Below are positions 9,542-18,512 of a stretch of DNA of 64,000 bases, piece by piece. A program made the position numbers and the translations under genes. Under the pieces are notes generated by a model. The model was not told the DNA's origin and did no database searches. It was given only the letters and a program-made list of their open reading frames with translations. Every line of letters starts with the position of its first letter. Within the stretch, counting starts at the first letter, position 1. This stretch comes from Blattabacterium cuenoti (GTDB taxonomy: Bacteria > Bacteroidota > Bacteroidia > Flavobacteriales > Blattabacteriaceae): positions 434,001 to 498,000 of the forward strand of contig NZ_CP059205.1 in NCBI RefSeq assembly GCF_014251995.1, read 5' to 3'.

Positions 9542-10252
9542 TTATTTATGCTTCATTATTATTGTCTCATCATTAAAAAATGATAAAAAATACACCAGTT
9601 GAACTATTCTTCCTAAAGCTGAAACCATATAAGTCATAGCAGCCCAATGAAGAGATTCTTTTGCTTTATCATATTCTTGAAAATTCACTATATTCTTATT
9701 TCTCATCCAATTTAAAGCCCTATAACTAGCATCAAATTCTATAGGTAAATTTATTAAATAAAAAGCAATAACTACTAAAAATAGTATTATTCCTAATTTT
9801 AGAATGAAAAAACTTTTTCCTTCTGATTTATAAAAAATTGTTAATCCAGACATAACAAAAAAGTTTGTAAATCTTGAACTAAACTTCAAAATAAACATCA
9901 GTTCATTTCGTAATTTCAAAAAATTATAACCTAATTTATGTTGCAAAACATGTCCGCATTCATGAGCAGCTACTGAAACAGAAGCTGCATCTTTTCCATG
10001 ATAAACTATTTCACTTAAATTTATTGTTTTGTTCATAGGATTATAATGGTCTGTTAATTCTCCTTCAACAGAAAGAACACTTACATCATTAATTCCATTA
10101 TCTCTTAACATTTTTTCCGCTACCTCTTTTCCACTCATACAAGAGTGTAAATTAAATTTTGAAAATTCTCTAAATTTTTTCCTAAAAATTATATTAACTA
10201 TAACACTTATCAAAAAAGTAGTACCTATAATGAGGTAATAATTCATGCTCAA
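9542..10252 (-). CDS. YugP-family membrane zinc metallopeptidase
   Basis: A 236-residue protein with an N-terminal membrane span (residues 4-22), a zinc site HECGH in SVAAHECGHVLQHKLGY (HExxH variant), and two or three further spans in the C-terminal half (about 120-137, 152-168, 215-230). It matches the neutral zinc metallopeptidase YugP/DUF2268-like family found widely in Bacteroidota. The substrate is unknown. It converges with the bTHX gene, leaving a 9-base gap, and is divergent from ndh. A fully kept peptidase in such a small genome suggests a housekeeping role. Confidence 0.85.
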   Translation of the reverse strand: MSMNYYLIIGTTFLISVIVNIIFRKKFREFSKFNLHSCMSGKEVAEKMLRDNGINDVSVLSVEGELTDHYNPMNKTINLSEIVYHGKDAASVSVAAHECGHVLQHKLGYNFLKLRNELMFILKFSSRFTNFFVMSGLTIFYKSEGKSFFILKLGIILFLVVIAFYLINLPIEFDASYRALNWMRNKNIVNFQEYDKAKESLHWAAMTYMVSALGRIVQLVYFLSFFNDETIIMKHK

Positions 10253-10341
10253 TGAACCTTTTTTCGAACAAAAATATTAATTTATCAATTAAAATGAAAA
10301 TATATATTTATAAATTAGCTAATATGTCAAATTTTTGACTG

Positions 10342-11628
10342 ATGAATATTCCAACAAAAAATAATCTAAAAAGAATCGTCATTATTGGAGCTGGATTTGC
10401 TGGATTGCAAGTAGCAAAAAAATTAAGAAGAGATAAGTTTCAAGTTGTTCTTATAGACAAAAATAATTATCATACTTTTCAACCATTATTATATCAAGTA
10501 GCTACAGCTGGATTAGAACCAGATTCTATAGCTCATTCTATCAGAAATATTTTTAAAAAAACAAAAAACTTTTTTTTTAGACTAGCCTATGTTCATTACA
10601 TTAATACTGATAAACAAAAAATATATACTAATGTTGGAAATCTAAATTATGATTATTTAATTGTAGCTACAGGTTCCGTAACTAATTATTTTGGTAATAA
10701 AAACATCGAATCTTTTTCATTACCAATGAAATCGATTCCAGAAGCTTTAAATATAAGAAGTCTTATTTTACAAGATTTTGAATCTGCTCTACTAACAAAA
10801 GATATTAAAGAAAAAGAAAGATTGATGACTTTCGTTATTGTAGGGGGGGGGCCAACTGGAGTAGAACTTGCTGGATCTTTAGCTGAAATGAAAAAGTATA
10901 TTCTTCCACATGATTACCCTGATTTAGACATTCAGTCTATGAATATTTATTTATTGCAAGCAACATCAAGATTATTAGATGGTATGTCTAAAAAGTCTGC
11001 AAATGAAGCCTATAAAAATCTAAAAGAATTAGGAGTTATTATTTGGTTAAATTGTTTAGTTAAAGATTATGATGGGAAAATAGTTTTTTTAGAAAAAAAT
11101 TTAAAAATAGAATCTTCTAATGTAATATGGGCAGCTGGAGTAAAAGGAGCTATTATTAAGGGATTTTTGAAAGAAGATTTAATGAAAAATAGAATTTTAG
11201 TAGACGATTATTTAAAAACTATAAAATATGAAAACGTTTTCGCTATTGGAGATGTTGCTTATATGAAATCCTATCCAAATGGACATCCTATGACTGCACA
11301 ACCTGCTATTCAAGAAGGAAATTATTTAGCTAAAAATTTTAATCAAGATTTAAATAACCGAAAAGATATTAAACCTTTTGTTTACAAAAATCTAGGTTCT
11401 ATGGCAACCATTGGTAGAAACAAAGCTGTATGTGACTTTCCTTACTTTAAATTAAAAGGTTTTTTAGCATGGATTATTTGGATGTTTGTTCATTTAGTTA
11501 GTTTAAACGGAGTTAGAAACAGAGTGATAGCCTTGACAAATTGGATTATTCAATATTTGAATTATAACAAAAGTGTTCGTTTAATAATACGACCATTTTA
11601 TAGAAAAAATCATTTAAAAAAAAGTTGA
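10342..11628 (+). CDS. ndh: Type II NADH:quinone oxidoreductase (NDH-2)
   Basis: A 428-residue FAD enzyme that passes electrons from NADH to quinone without pumping protons. The FAD-binding fold starts IVIIGAGFAGLQVAKKL (about residue 12), the NADH fold is VIVGGGPTGVELAGSLAEM (about 166-184), the second FAD motif is VFAIGDVAYM, and the C-terminus has an aromatic, amphipathic stretch (FLAWIIWMFVHLVSL) that would seat it on the membrane. The VGGGP codons form a run of nine G (10843-10851), striking in this genome. The 3' end overlaps the convergent menF gene by 19 bases. The neighbouring menaquinone genes suggest menaquinone as acceptor. Confidence 0.93.
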   Translation: MNIPTKNNLKRIVIIGAGFAGLQVAKKLRRDKFQVVLIDKNNYHTFQPLLYQVATAGLEPDSIAHSIRNIFKKTKNFFFRLAYVHYINTDKQKIYTNVGNLNYDYLIVATGSVTNYFGNKNIESFSLPMKSIPEALNIRSLILQDFESALLTKDIKEKERLMTFVIVGGGPTGVELAGSLAEMKKYILPHDYPDLDIQSMNIYLLQATSRLLDGMSKKSANEAYKNLKELGVIIWLNCLVKDYDGKIVFLEKNLKIESSNVIWAAGVKGAIIKGFLKEDLMKNRILVDDYLKTIKYENVFAIGDVAYMKSYPNGHPMTAQPAIQEGNYLAKNFNQDLNNRKDIKPFVYKNLGSMATIGRNKAVCDFPYFKLKGFLAWIIWMFVHLVSLNGVRNRVIALTNWIIQYLNYNKSVRLIIRPFYRKNHLKKS

Positions 11629-12656
11629 GAAAGAATATTTTTTACTTTATTTTCTGTTTCCATATATTCTTGATTTATATCACTGTCTATTGTTACTCCA
11701 CTTCCAGAATATAAAGTGATTTTTTTTTTTTCTTCCTGAATTTTTGCACATCTTAAATGAAGATATAGTTCCATATTATCTTGATTCACAAGACCAATAT
11801 ATCCTGTATAGAAATCTCTTTTATATCCTTCATATTTCTGAATAAAATTCAAAGATTCTTTTTTTGGATATCCACAAATAGAAGGTGTGGGATGTAATTG
11901 ATTTAGTATTTCATAATAATTAGGTTTTTCTAAAAAATGAAAGGATATTTCAGTTTCTAAATGCTTTAAATGTCCTATTTTTATAGTTTTAGTATTCTTT
12001 AAATAAATAAATCCTTTATAAGATTCTAATAAATGAACAATATATTTTATTACAATATTATGTTCCATTATTTCTTTTTTCGTCCATTTTTTTCTGTTCC
12101 CCCAAATAGTTCCTGCTAAAGGAATAATCTTAAGTTTTCTTTTACAAGATTTCATTAATAATTCAGGAGAACATCCTATCCAAATTCCATGATTAATATC
12201 ATACCAAAGACTAACTAAAGAATTTGGATAAGAATAAATTAGGTTTTGAAAAGTTTTTCTAAAATAGAAATTATGAAAAGAAATTTCTATAGATCTAGAT
12301 ACAACAACTTTTTTAAAAAATCCTTCTTTTATTTTTTCTATTGCTTTTTTAATCAATTTTTCATATTCAAAAGAATAAGTTAAAAAAGAAGAATTATTTT
12401 CAGAATAAGTTTCTACAAAAAATTTTTGTATATCTGAAAAATATATTTTTTTTGGAATTATTTTTACGGTATAATTATCATCAAAATCTTTAATTAAAAA
12501 GAACTTTTTTTTATAACTACAATTGGAATTGGAATGGGAATAAAAAAATATTTTATTTTCATAAGGTTTTTTAAAAACAACGAATTTATTTTTATTCCAA
12601 AAATTTTTTATAATTTTTTTATATAAAGAAAAAATACTAATTTTTTTCACTTGCAA
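11610..12656 (-). CDS. menF: Isochorismate synthase (chorismate-binding enzyme, MenF-type)
   Basis: A 348-residue chorismate-utilising enzyme. The catalytic half shows KKVVVSRS, WIGCSPELLMK, IPLAGTIWG, LHPTPSICGYPK and the closing YTGYIGL and LHLRCAKI, as in isochorismate synthases. It would convert chorismate (AroC is also in this window) to isochorismate for menaquinone. A 12-A tract (11720-11731 on plus as T) lies in frame near the C-terminus. The gene overlaps the thioesterase gene upstream by 10 bases. The alternative, salicylate or anthranilate synthesis, is less likely given the menI-like neighbour. Confidence 0.87.
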   Translation of the reverse strand: MQVKKISIFSLYKKIIKNFWNKNKFVVFKKPYENKIFFYSHSNSNCSYKKKFFLIKDFDDNYTVKIIPKKIYFSDIQKFFVETYSENNSSFLTYSFEYEKLIKKAIEKIKEGFFKKVVVSRSIEISFHNFYFRKTFQNLIYSYPNSLVSLWYDINHGIWIGCSPELLMKSCKRKLKIIPLAGTIWGNRKKWTKKEIMEHNIVIKYIVHLLESYKGFIYLKNTKTIKIGHLKHLETEISFHFLEKPNYYEILNQLHPTPSICGYPKKESLNFIQKYEGYKRDFYTGYIGLVNQDNMELYLHLRCAKIQEEKKKITLYSGSGVTIDSDINQEYMETENKVKNILSQLFFK

Positions 12657-13072
12657 ATTACAATGTTAGTCATCTTACAGAAACTGATATTTTTTTTTTC
12701 ATTATAAATATCAATTTTAATTAAATGTAAACTTTTTCCTTTATGAATAATTTTTGCTTTAGCAAATAAAATTCCTTTTTTAATAGATTGAATATGATTT
12801 ACAGATATTTCAATATTAAAAACTAGTTCATTTTTTTTCTTATTTCGGTTAATAAAAGATAAACAACTACCAACACTTTCGGCAAAAACCATTGTAGCTC
12901 CACCATGTAAATATCCAAAAGGTTGAAGAATTTTATTGTTTATTGGCATTTTTGCTATCAAAGAATCTAATTTTGTAGATATATAAATAAATTGAATACA
13001 CAATATATTCATTAGTGTATTTTTTTTAAAATTGTTTAATTCATTCAGTAAATTTTGGATTTTTTCATTCAT
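12647..13072 (-). CDS. Hotdog-fold acyl-CoA thioesterase, likely 1,4-dihydroxy-2-naphthoyl-CoA thioesterase (MenI-like)
   Basis: A 141-residue PaaI/YdiI-type thioesterase. The family motif PFGYLHGGATMVFAESVGS carries the catalytic HGG and the glutamate of the hotdog helix; NHIQSIKKGILFAKAKIIHKGKS is the second conserved block. Its 3' end overlaps menF by 10 bases, so they form an operon, which supports a role in menaquinone synthesis (hydrolysis of DHNA-CoA). Other acyl-CoA substrates cannot be excluded from sequence. It is divergent from idi. Confidence 0.82.
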   Translation of the reverse strand: MNEKIQNLLNELNNFKKNTLMNILCIQFIYISTKLDSLIAKMPINNKILQPFGYLHGGATMVFAESVGSCLSFINRNKKKNELVFNIEISVNHIQSIKKGILFAKAKIIHKGKSLHLIKIDIYNEKKNISFCKMTNIVICK

Positions 13073-13164
13073 TTCTTACTTATTACAAATAAATTTATTA
13101 AGATAATTTATTTAATCTTTTAAATTTTTTTAACGTTAATTTTATAATAAAATAATTTTTAATT

Positions 13165-13695
13165 ATGGAAAAAATATCAAATAATGATTTTATTCCTTTA
13201 ATAGGGGAAAAAAATAAAATTATTGGATTCGAAAAAAAAGAAAAAATTCATTCAGAAGGACTTTTTCATAGTGCTGTTTCTGTATTTGTTTTTGATACAA
13301 AAAATAATTTAATGTTGCAAAAAAGATCTTCAATGAAATATCATTCTTCTTTATTATGGACTAACACATGTTGTACTCATCCTAAAAAGGATGAATCTAT
13401 TTTAAAAGCGGCACATCGTTGTTTAATGGAAGAAATGGGATTTGATTGTTTTTTAAAACAAATATTTTCTTTTTCTTATAATGAATTTTTGAGTAATGGA
13501 TTAATAGAATACGAATTAGATCATGTTTTTATGGGTAATTATGAAAAACCTCCAATCATTAATCATAAAGAAGTTGAATGTTGGAAATGGATTTCATTGA
13601 ATGAATTAATAAAAAATATTCGTATTAATCCAAATTCCTATACAATTTGGTTAAAAATAATTCTTGATAATTATGTCAATTATTTCTATAACTAA
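13165..13695 (+). CDS. idi: Isopentenyl-diphosphate delta-isomerase, type 1
   Basis: A 176-residue Nudix-fold enzyme interconverting IPP and DMAPP. Seen: HSEGLFHSAVSVFVFD, then SLLWTNTCCTHPKKDE with the active-site cysteine and metal-binding histidine, and the Nudix-like AHRCLMEEMGF. The DMAPP made feeds MiaA (tRNA prenylation) and polyprenyl chains for menaquinone and the cell wall. Length is normal for bacterial type 1 Idi. queD-like follows after 11 bases. Confidence 0.94.
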   Translation: MEKISNNDFIPLIGEKNKIIGFEKKEKIHSEGLFHSAVSVFVFDTKNNLMLQKRSSMKYHSSLLWTNTCCTHPKKDESILKAAHRCLMEEMGFDCFLKQIFSFSYNEFLSNGLIEYELDHVFMGNYEKPPIINHKEVECWKWISLNELIKNIRINPNSYTIWLKIILDNYVNYFYN

Positions 13696-13706
13696 AAATT
13701 TTTTTA

Positions 13707-14114
13707 ATGAAAATCGTAACAATAAATAAAAAAAGTCATTTTAGCGCAGCTCATAAACTTTATAATAATCATTGGGATTATCAAAAAAATATAGAATTTT
13801 TTGGAAAATGCGCGCATTACCATGGTCATAATTATAGTTATATAGTTAGCGTAACTGGAAAAGTTGATCCAAAAACAGGATTTGTACTTAATTTACAAAA
13901 ATTGGGAGATCTTCTTTATGAAGAAATAGATAAATTTTTTGACCATAAAAATATTAATTTAGATTTGAAAGAATTTTCTTCTATAAATCCTACTGCAGAA
14001 AACATTGTTATTTTTATGTGGAATAGAATAAATAAAAAAATATCATCCAATTTAGATTTAAAAATAACTTTGTACGAAACAGAAAATAATTTTGTTGAAT
14101 ATGATGGAAAATAA
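13707..14114 (+). CDS. queD: 6-pyruvoyl-tetrahydropterin synthase / QueD family enzyme
   Basis: A 135-residue T-fold enzyme. Zinc ligands are visible in HFSAAHKL and HYHGHNY, and the nucleophile cysteine in FGKCAHYHGH (C-x3-HGH). The C-terminal ITLYETENNFVEYDG holds the substrate-anchoring glutamate. The retained cysteine argues for QueD/PTPS rather than PTPS-III. It would make 6-carboxytetrahydropterin for queuosine, or a pterin for other uses; no other queuosine gene is in the window. The last codons overlap the start of gcvT, so the two are coupled. Confidence 0.85.
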   Translation: MKIVTINKKSHFSAAHKLYNNHWDYQKNIEFFGKCAHYHGHNYSYIVSVTGKVDPKTGFVLNLQKLGDLLYEEIDKFFDHKNINLDLKEFSSINPTAENIVIFMWNRINKKISSNLDLKITLYETENNFVEYDGK

Positions 14115-15216
14115 TAATTTAGAAAAAACAATTTTATATAAAAATCACATATGTTTAAATGCAAAAATGGTAAATTTTTGTGGATTTTATATGCCACTTC
14201 AATATACCTCATCTTTAGAGGAACATATGGCAGTAAGAAAAAAATCCGGTATTTTTGACGTAAGTCATATGGGAAAATTCATTTTATGCGGAAAAAATAC
14301 AATAAAATTAATGCAATATTTAACTACAAACGATTTACTAAAAATAAAAATAGGACAAGCCCAATATAATTGTTTAATTAACAATAATGGAGGAATTATA
14401 GATGATTTAGTAATTTATAAAATATCTGAAGAAAAATTATTACTCATAGTTAACGCTATTAATATTGAAAAAAATAAAAACTGGATAAATTATTATATTA
14501 ATAAATATCATTATGATGATATAAATCTTATAGATCTATCTAAAAAATATTCTCTGTTAGCAATTCAAGGTCCACTTTCATTATCTTATGTTCAGAATTT
14601 GACTAACATTTCATTAGATAAAATTCCTTTTTACCATTTTAAAATAGGTAAATTTTCAGGATTCGAAAAAATATTTATTTCTTGTACTGGATACACAGGA
14701 TCTAAAGGATTAGAAATTTATGTTCCTAATGAAAAAACAGAAAAAATATGGAATGATATTTTGGAAATAGGAAAAAATAAAATAATTCCTTGTGGAATAG
14801 CAAGTAGAAATTCATTAAGATTAGAAATGGGATATCGTTTGTATGGACAGGATATTTGTGAAGATACAACTCCAATAGAAGCTGGGTTATCTTGGATTAC
14901 AAAATTTGAAAAAGAATTCATTGGAAAAAAAATATTACAAGAACAAAAGAAAAAAATAAGAAAACATAAAAAATTTATATCTTTTATTATAGATGAAAAA
15001 GGAAAAATTCCAAGAAAAGGATATCCATTAATGGATGATAATGATAATGTTATTGGAAATGTGACTTCTGGAAGTTTCTCTCCAGTTTTAAAGAAAGGAA
15101 TAGGATTAGGGTATTTATGGAATAATTATAAAGTGAATTCCGTTTTTCTTTCAATAAGAAATAAAGTAATACCCGTTAAATTGGTAAAATTACCTTTTAT
15201 TAAACTAAATAATTAA
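14101..15216 (+). CDS. gcvT: GcvT, aminomethyltransferase (glycine cleavage T protein)
   Basis: A protein of about 371 residues that moves the aminomethyl carbon from the H protein to tetrahydrofolate. Typical blocks: GFYMPLQYTS, GIFDVSHMGKF, NNNGGIIDDLVIYK, LAIQGPLS, CTGYTGSKGLEIYVP, RLEMGYRLYGQD and IGNVTSGSFSP. I start it at ATG 14101 (a second ATG follows directly); an in-frame TTG at 14092 is unlikely. It overlaps queD by 14 bases. LpdA, the L protein shared by several complexes, is encoded at 59.5 kb; the P and H proteins are not in this window. Confidence 0.94.
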   Translation: MMENNNLEKTILYKNHICLNAKMVNFCGFYMPLQYTSSLEEHMAVRKKSGIFDVSHMGKFILCGKNTIKLMQYLTTNDLLKIKIGQAQYNCLINNNGGIIDDLVIYKISEEKLLLIVNAINIEKNKNWINYYINKYHYDDINLIDLSKKYSLLAIQGPLSLSYVQNLTNISLDKIPFYHFKIGKFSGFEKIFISCTGYTGSKGLEIYVPNEKTEKIWNDILEIGKNKIIPCGIASRNSLRLEMGYRLYGQDICEDTTPIEAGLSWITKFEKEFIGKKILQEQKKKIRKHKKFISFIIDEKGKIPRKGYPLMDDNDNVIGNVTSGSFSPVLKKGIGLGYLWNNYKVNSVFLSIRNKVIPVKLVKLPFIKLNN

Positions 15217-15285
15217 ATAACTAATTTTTATTATTTTATTATTAGGCTAATTGATATAATATTATTATAAAGTCATTACAATAAA

Positions 15286-15307
15286 TAACATTATATATAT
15301 AATGTTA
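15286..15307. repeat. 22-bp perfect palindrome between gcvT and the MATE exporter gene
   Basis: An uninterrupted palindrome with 11-base arms beginning TAACATTATAT, lying 70 bases after gcvT and about 70 before the exporter's ribosome-binding site. It could be an operator or a weak terminator for gcvT. All but two base pairs are A/T, so chance is a real alternative. Confidence 0.6.
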
Positions 15308-15368
15308 AATATTATTTACTCAATAATAACTGGGGGTTAATTAAAATAATTTTTTCACTTTTTAAAAT

Positions 15369-15374
15369 AAGGAG
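15369..15374 (+). promoter_or_regulatory. Ribosome-binding site AAGGAG of the MATE exporter gene
   Basis: AAGGAG is a near-perfect Shine-Dalgarno sequence, unusual in this genome, where most genes show none. It precedes an in-frame ATT at 15378 by only three bases, and there is no ATG. It marks where translation must begin. Confidence 0.55.
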
Positions 15375-15377
15375 TTT

Positions 15378-16730
15378 ATTAAAAAAAATAAAACATATTT
15401 TCAACATATTAAAGAAAATTTTTTGTTAGCAACTCCTGTATTTTTTACCCAATTGGGTGTTATATTTGTAGGAATTTCTGACAATATAATGGTTGGTTAT
15501 TTGGGGAAAAAAGCTTTATCTTCTGTTTCATTAGCAAATTCAATTTTTTTTATTGTAATTATTTTCGGATTAGGAGTATCAACTTCTATTTCTTCCATAA
15601 TATCATCCATAAATGCTAAAAACAATTATAAAAAAGGAGCTATTATTTTCTATCATGGATTAATCATTAATTTTTTCTTATCCATAATTATGTATGGGTT
15701 AACACATGTATTTTTAATAATAATGCCTTATTTAGGACAACCTCCAGAAATATTAGATGATACTGTATCTTTTTTAAAGATAATATCTATTTCTTTTATT
15801 CCATGGATGATGTTTGAAGCTTTTAGAAAATTTTCGGAAGGCTTATCTTTAATTTTACCTGGGCTTTTAATTACATGGATCTCAGCTATTATTAATATAA
15901 TATTAAACTTCCTTTTTATTAAAGGAATTTGGATTTTTCCAAAATTAGGAATTATTGGTATTGCTTTTTCCACATTAATATCTCGTATTGTAATGTTAAT
16001 AGGAATTCCATTTTTATTATATAGATATAAAAAAGTGCGTTGTTATTATAATCATTTTAAATATTTTTTTTTGAAAAAAAAATATTTAAAAAAAATACTA
16101 AAAATAGGCGTTCCTTCTGGATTTCATATGTTATTTGAAATGAGTGTTTTTTCTATTTCTTCTTTCATATCAGGAAAATGTGGAGTAACAGTACTTGCTG
16201 CTCACCAAATAGTTATCAATTTAGTTTCTTCCACATTTTTGCTTAGTACTGGACTTTCCGTAGCAGCAACAGTAAGAATAGGAAATCGATTTTCCTTAAA
16301 AAAATACTCTGAATTAAGAATGATAGGAAAATCTATTCTTTTAATGGGATTCATTTTTATGTTCACTTGCAGTCTTTTCTTTTTTTTCTTTAGGAATTAT
16401 ATTCCATATATATTCATATATAATGAAAATGATAGTGAAGTTGTAATAATTGCAAAAAAAATGATTTTAGTTGCTAGTTTATTTCAATTATCTGATGGAT
16501 TACAAGGAATTATACTTGGATTATTAAGAGGATTGCAAGACACTCATATTCCTATGTGGATTAGTTTTTTTTCTTATTGGATTATAGCTTTACCTACTGC
16601 ATGGTTTCTATCTATTAAAATAGGAGGAATAGGAATTTGGATAGGTTTGGGATTAGGATTATCTATCTCGGCTATTCTACTTTTTATAAGATATGAAATG
16701 ATAACTAAAAAACTTATTAATTATAAGTAA
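15378..16730 (+). CDS. MATE-family multidrug/Na+ antiporter, probable ATT start
   Basis: About 450 residues with 12 hydrophobic spans. The opening KENFLLATPVFFTQLGVIFVGISDNIMVGYLG is split across the first span and contains the MATE features P-x-x-x-x-Q-L and D-N-I-M-V-G. The second half repeats the pattern (GVPSGFHMLFEMSVFSISSF). The first TTG in frame (15423) would cut off the N-terminal helix that MATE proteins have (KTYFQHIKENF), so I place the start at ATT 15378 after AAGGAG. MATE proteins export drugs or metabolites in exchange for Na+ or H+; the substrate here is unknown. The ancestral ATG appears lost. Confidence 0.85.
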   Translation: MKKNKTYFQHIKENFLLATPVFFTQLGVIFVGISDNIMVGYLGKKALSSVSLANSIFFIVIIFGLGVSTSISSIISSINAKNNYKKGAIIFYHGLIINFFLSIIMYGLTHVFLIIMPYLGQPPEILDDTVSFLKIISISFIPWMMFEAFRKFSEGLSLILPGLLITWISAIINIILNFLFIKGIWIFPKLGIIGIAFSTLISRIVMLIGIPFLLYRYKKVRCYYNHFKYFFLKKKYLKKILKIGVPSGFHMLFEMSVFSISSFISGKCGVTVLAAHQIVINLVSSTFLLSTGLSVAATVRIGNRFSLKKYSELRMIGKSILLMGFIFMFTCSLFFFFFRNYIPYIFIYNENDSEVVIIAKKMILVASLFQLSDGLQGIILGLLRGLQDTHIPMWISFFSYWIIALPTAWFLSIKIGGIGIWIGLGLGLSISAILLFIRYEMITKKLINYK

Positions 16731-16844
16731 TTAATAATCAATTAGTTATTTATAGTTAATAATAATTATCTATATTTGTTAATACAGCATATTAACTTAT
16801 ATTATATAATATGAAATGTCATTTTTAAACATTCTTTTCTTCTT

Positions 16845-18506
16845 ATGAAAAAAACATTTAAAGAATATAACTTTTTTAATGAAAATATTATTAAAGCTCT
16901 AGAAGCTATTGGATTTCAGTATCCTACCCCTATACAGGAGAAAATTATTCCATTTTTACTTTCTTCAGAAAGAGATGTCATCGCATTAGCTCAAACAGGA
17001 ACAGGAAAAACAGCTGCTTTTGGATTACCAATTATTCAAAAAATAAATTATCACATAAATGATCCACAAGCCTTCATTTTATGTCCCACAAGAGAGCTTT
17101 GTATACAAATTACTCGTGATTTTTGTTTATTTTCCAGATTTTTATTGAAAATAAAAATTATCTCCTTATATGGAGGAGTAAGTATAGATTCTCAAATTAA
17201 ATCGTTAAGAAATAAAACTCACATAATAATAGGAACACCCGGAAGAATTATTGATTTAATTAAAAGAAAAAAATTGAATCTTGAAAAAATAAAATACTTA
17301 ATTCTTGATGAAGCAGATGAAATGTTAAATATGGGATTTAAAGAAGAGTTAGATTACATAATAAAAATTCTTCCAAAAAAAAGACAAAGCCTCCTTTTTT
17401 CAGCAACAATGTCTAAGTACATAAGTGTTATTGCACACAATTATTTAATAAATCCTTTGGAAATAACTTCAGGTCCAAAAAATGTTGGATCTGACGATAT
17501 TAAACATATTTATTACGTAGTTAATCACTTAAGCAAAAAATATTTAGCTTTAAGAAGAATTGTTGACGTTAATCCTGGAATTTATGGAATTATATTTTGT
17601 AGTACAAAAAAAGAAACTAAAGAAATATCTGAATATCTTATAAAAGATGGATATAACGCTGATTCTCTATACGGAGATCTTTCACAAGCACAACGTGAAT
17701 TTGTTATGAATAAATTTAGAAACAAAAGTTTACAATTTTTGGTTGCGACAGATGTTGCTGCTCGTGGACTTGATGTTCATAATATAACCCATGTTATTAA
17801 TTATAGTCTTCCGAAAGAAAGCGAAATATACGTTCATAGAAGTGGACGAACAGGTAGGGCTGGGAAATCTGGAATTTCCGTTTGTATTATACAAAATAAA
17901 GAATTAAGAAATTTAAAAGAAGTTGAAAAAAAAATTGGAAAAAAATTCGAACGCTTTATGGTTCCTAATGGAAAAGAAATATGTGAAAAACAATTAATTT
18001 TTTTTATAGAAAAAGTTAAAAAAGTTGTTGTTAATGAACAATTAATGAACAAATTCGTTCCTGAAATACAAAAAAAATTAGAACTGTTTGATAAAAGTGA
18101 ACTAATTAAACGTTTTTCTTGGATTGAATTTAAACGTTTCATTGACTATTATAAAAGTTCTAAAGATATAAATTATGTTTATAACACTTCTTATAATAAG
18201 AAAAATTTTTTAAACAATAAATTTAAATTTAGAAAAAAAATTCAATCAAAATCTAGAAAATTAAAAAAAGAATCTTTATCTAAATTGTTTCTAAATAGAG
18301 GATTTAAAGATAAATTAACAAAATTAGGATTAATTAATTTAATTAATCAAGCAGTTAAAAATTCTCATATTCATATCGGACATATAAAAATTTTGTCGAA
18401 TTCTTCATTATTTGAAGTTGAAAAACGTTATAGAAACAAAATACTTGTTGGGATGAGTAGAATAAACCATTTGGGAAGACCTATTTCTATAGAAATAAAA
18501 AACTAA
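16845..18506 (+). CDS. deaD: DEAD-box RNA helicase (DeaD/CsdA-like)
   Basis: A 553-residue helicase with all core motifs: Q motif GFQYPTPIQEKIIP (about residues 24-37), I AQTGTGKT, Ia PTRELCIQI, Ib TPGRIIDL, II DEAD, III SAT, IV IIFCSTKKE, V ATDVAARGLDV, VI HRSGRTGRAGKSG. A basic segment (roughly 430-480) and a C-terminal DbpA-type RNA-binding domain (about 480-553) follow. It unwinds structured RNA in ribosome assembly or mRNA turnover. The ATG at 16845 precedes the Q motif by the normal distance. aroC starts six bases after its stop. Confidence 0.93.
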   Translation: MKKTFKEYNFFNENIIKALEAIGFQYPTPIQEKIIPFLLSSERDVIALAQTGTGKTAAFGLPIIQKINYHINDPQAFILCPTRELCIQITRDFCLFSRFLLKIKIISLYGGVSIDSQIKSLRNKTHIIIGTPGRIIDLIKRKKLNLEKIKYLILDEADEMLNMGFKEELDYIIKILPKKRQSLLFSATMSKYISVIAHNYLINPLEITSGPKNVGSDDIKHIYYVVNHLSKKYLALRRIVDVNPGIYGIIFCSTKKETKEISEYLIKDGYNADSLYGDLSQAQREFVMNKFRNKSLQFLVATDVAARGLDVHNITHVINYSLPKESEIYVHRSGRTGRAGKSGISVCIIQNKELRNLKEVEKKIGKKFERFMVPNGKEICEKQLIFFIEKVKKVVVNEQLMNKFVPEIQKKLELFDKSELIKRFSWIEFKRFIDYYKSSKDINYVYNTSYNKKNFLNNKFKFRKKIQSKSRKLKKESLSKLFLNRGFKDKLTKLGLINLINQAVKNSHIHIGHIKILSNSSLFEVEKRYRNKILVGMSRINHLGRPISIEIKN

Positions 18507-18512
18507 TTATGT

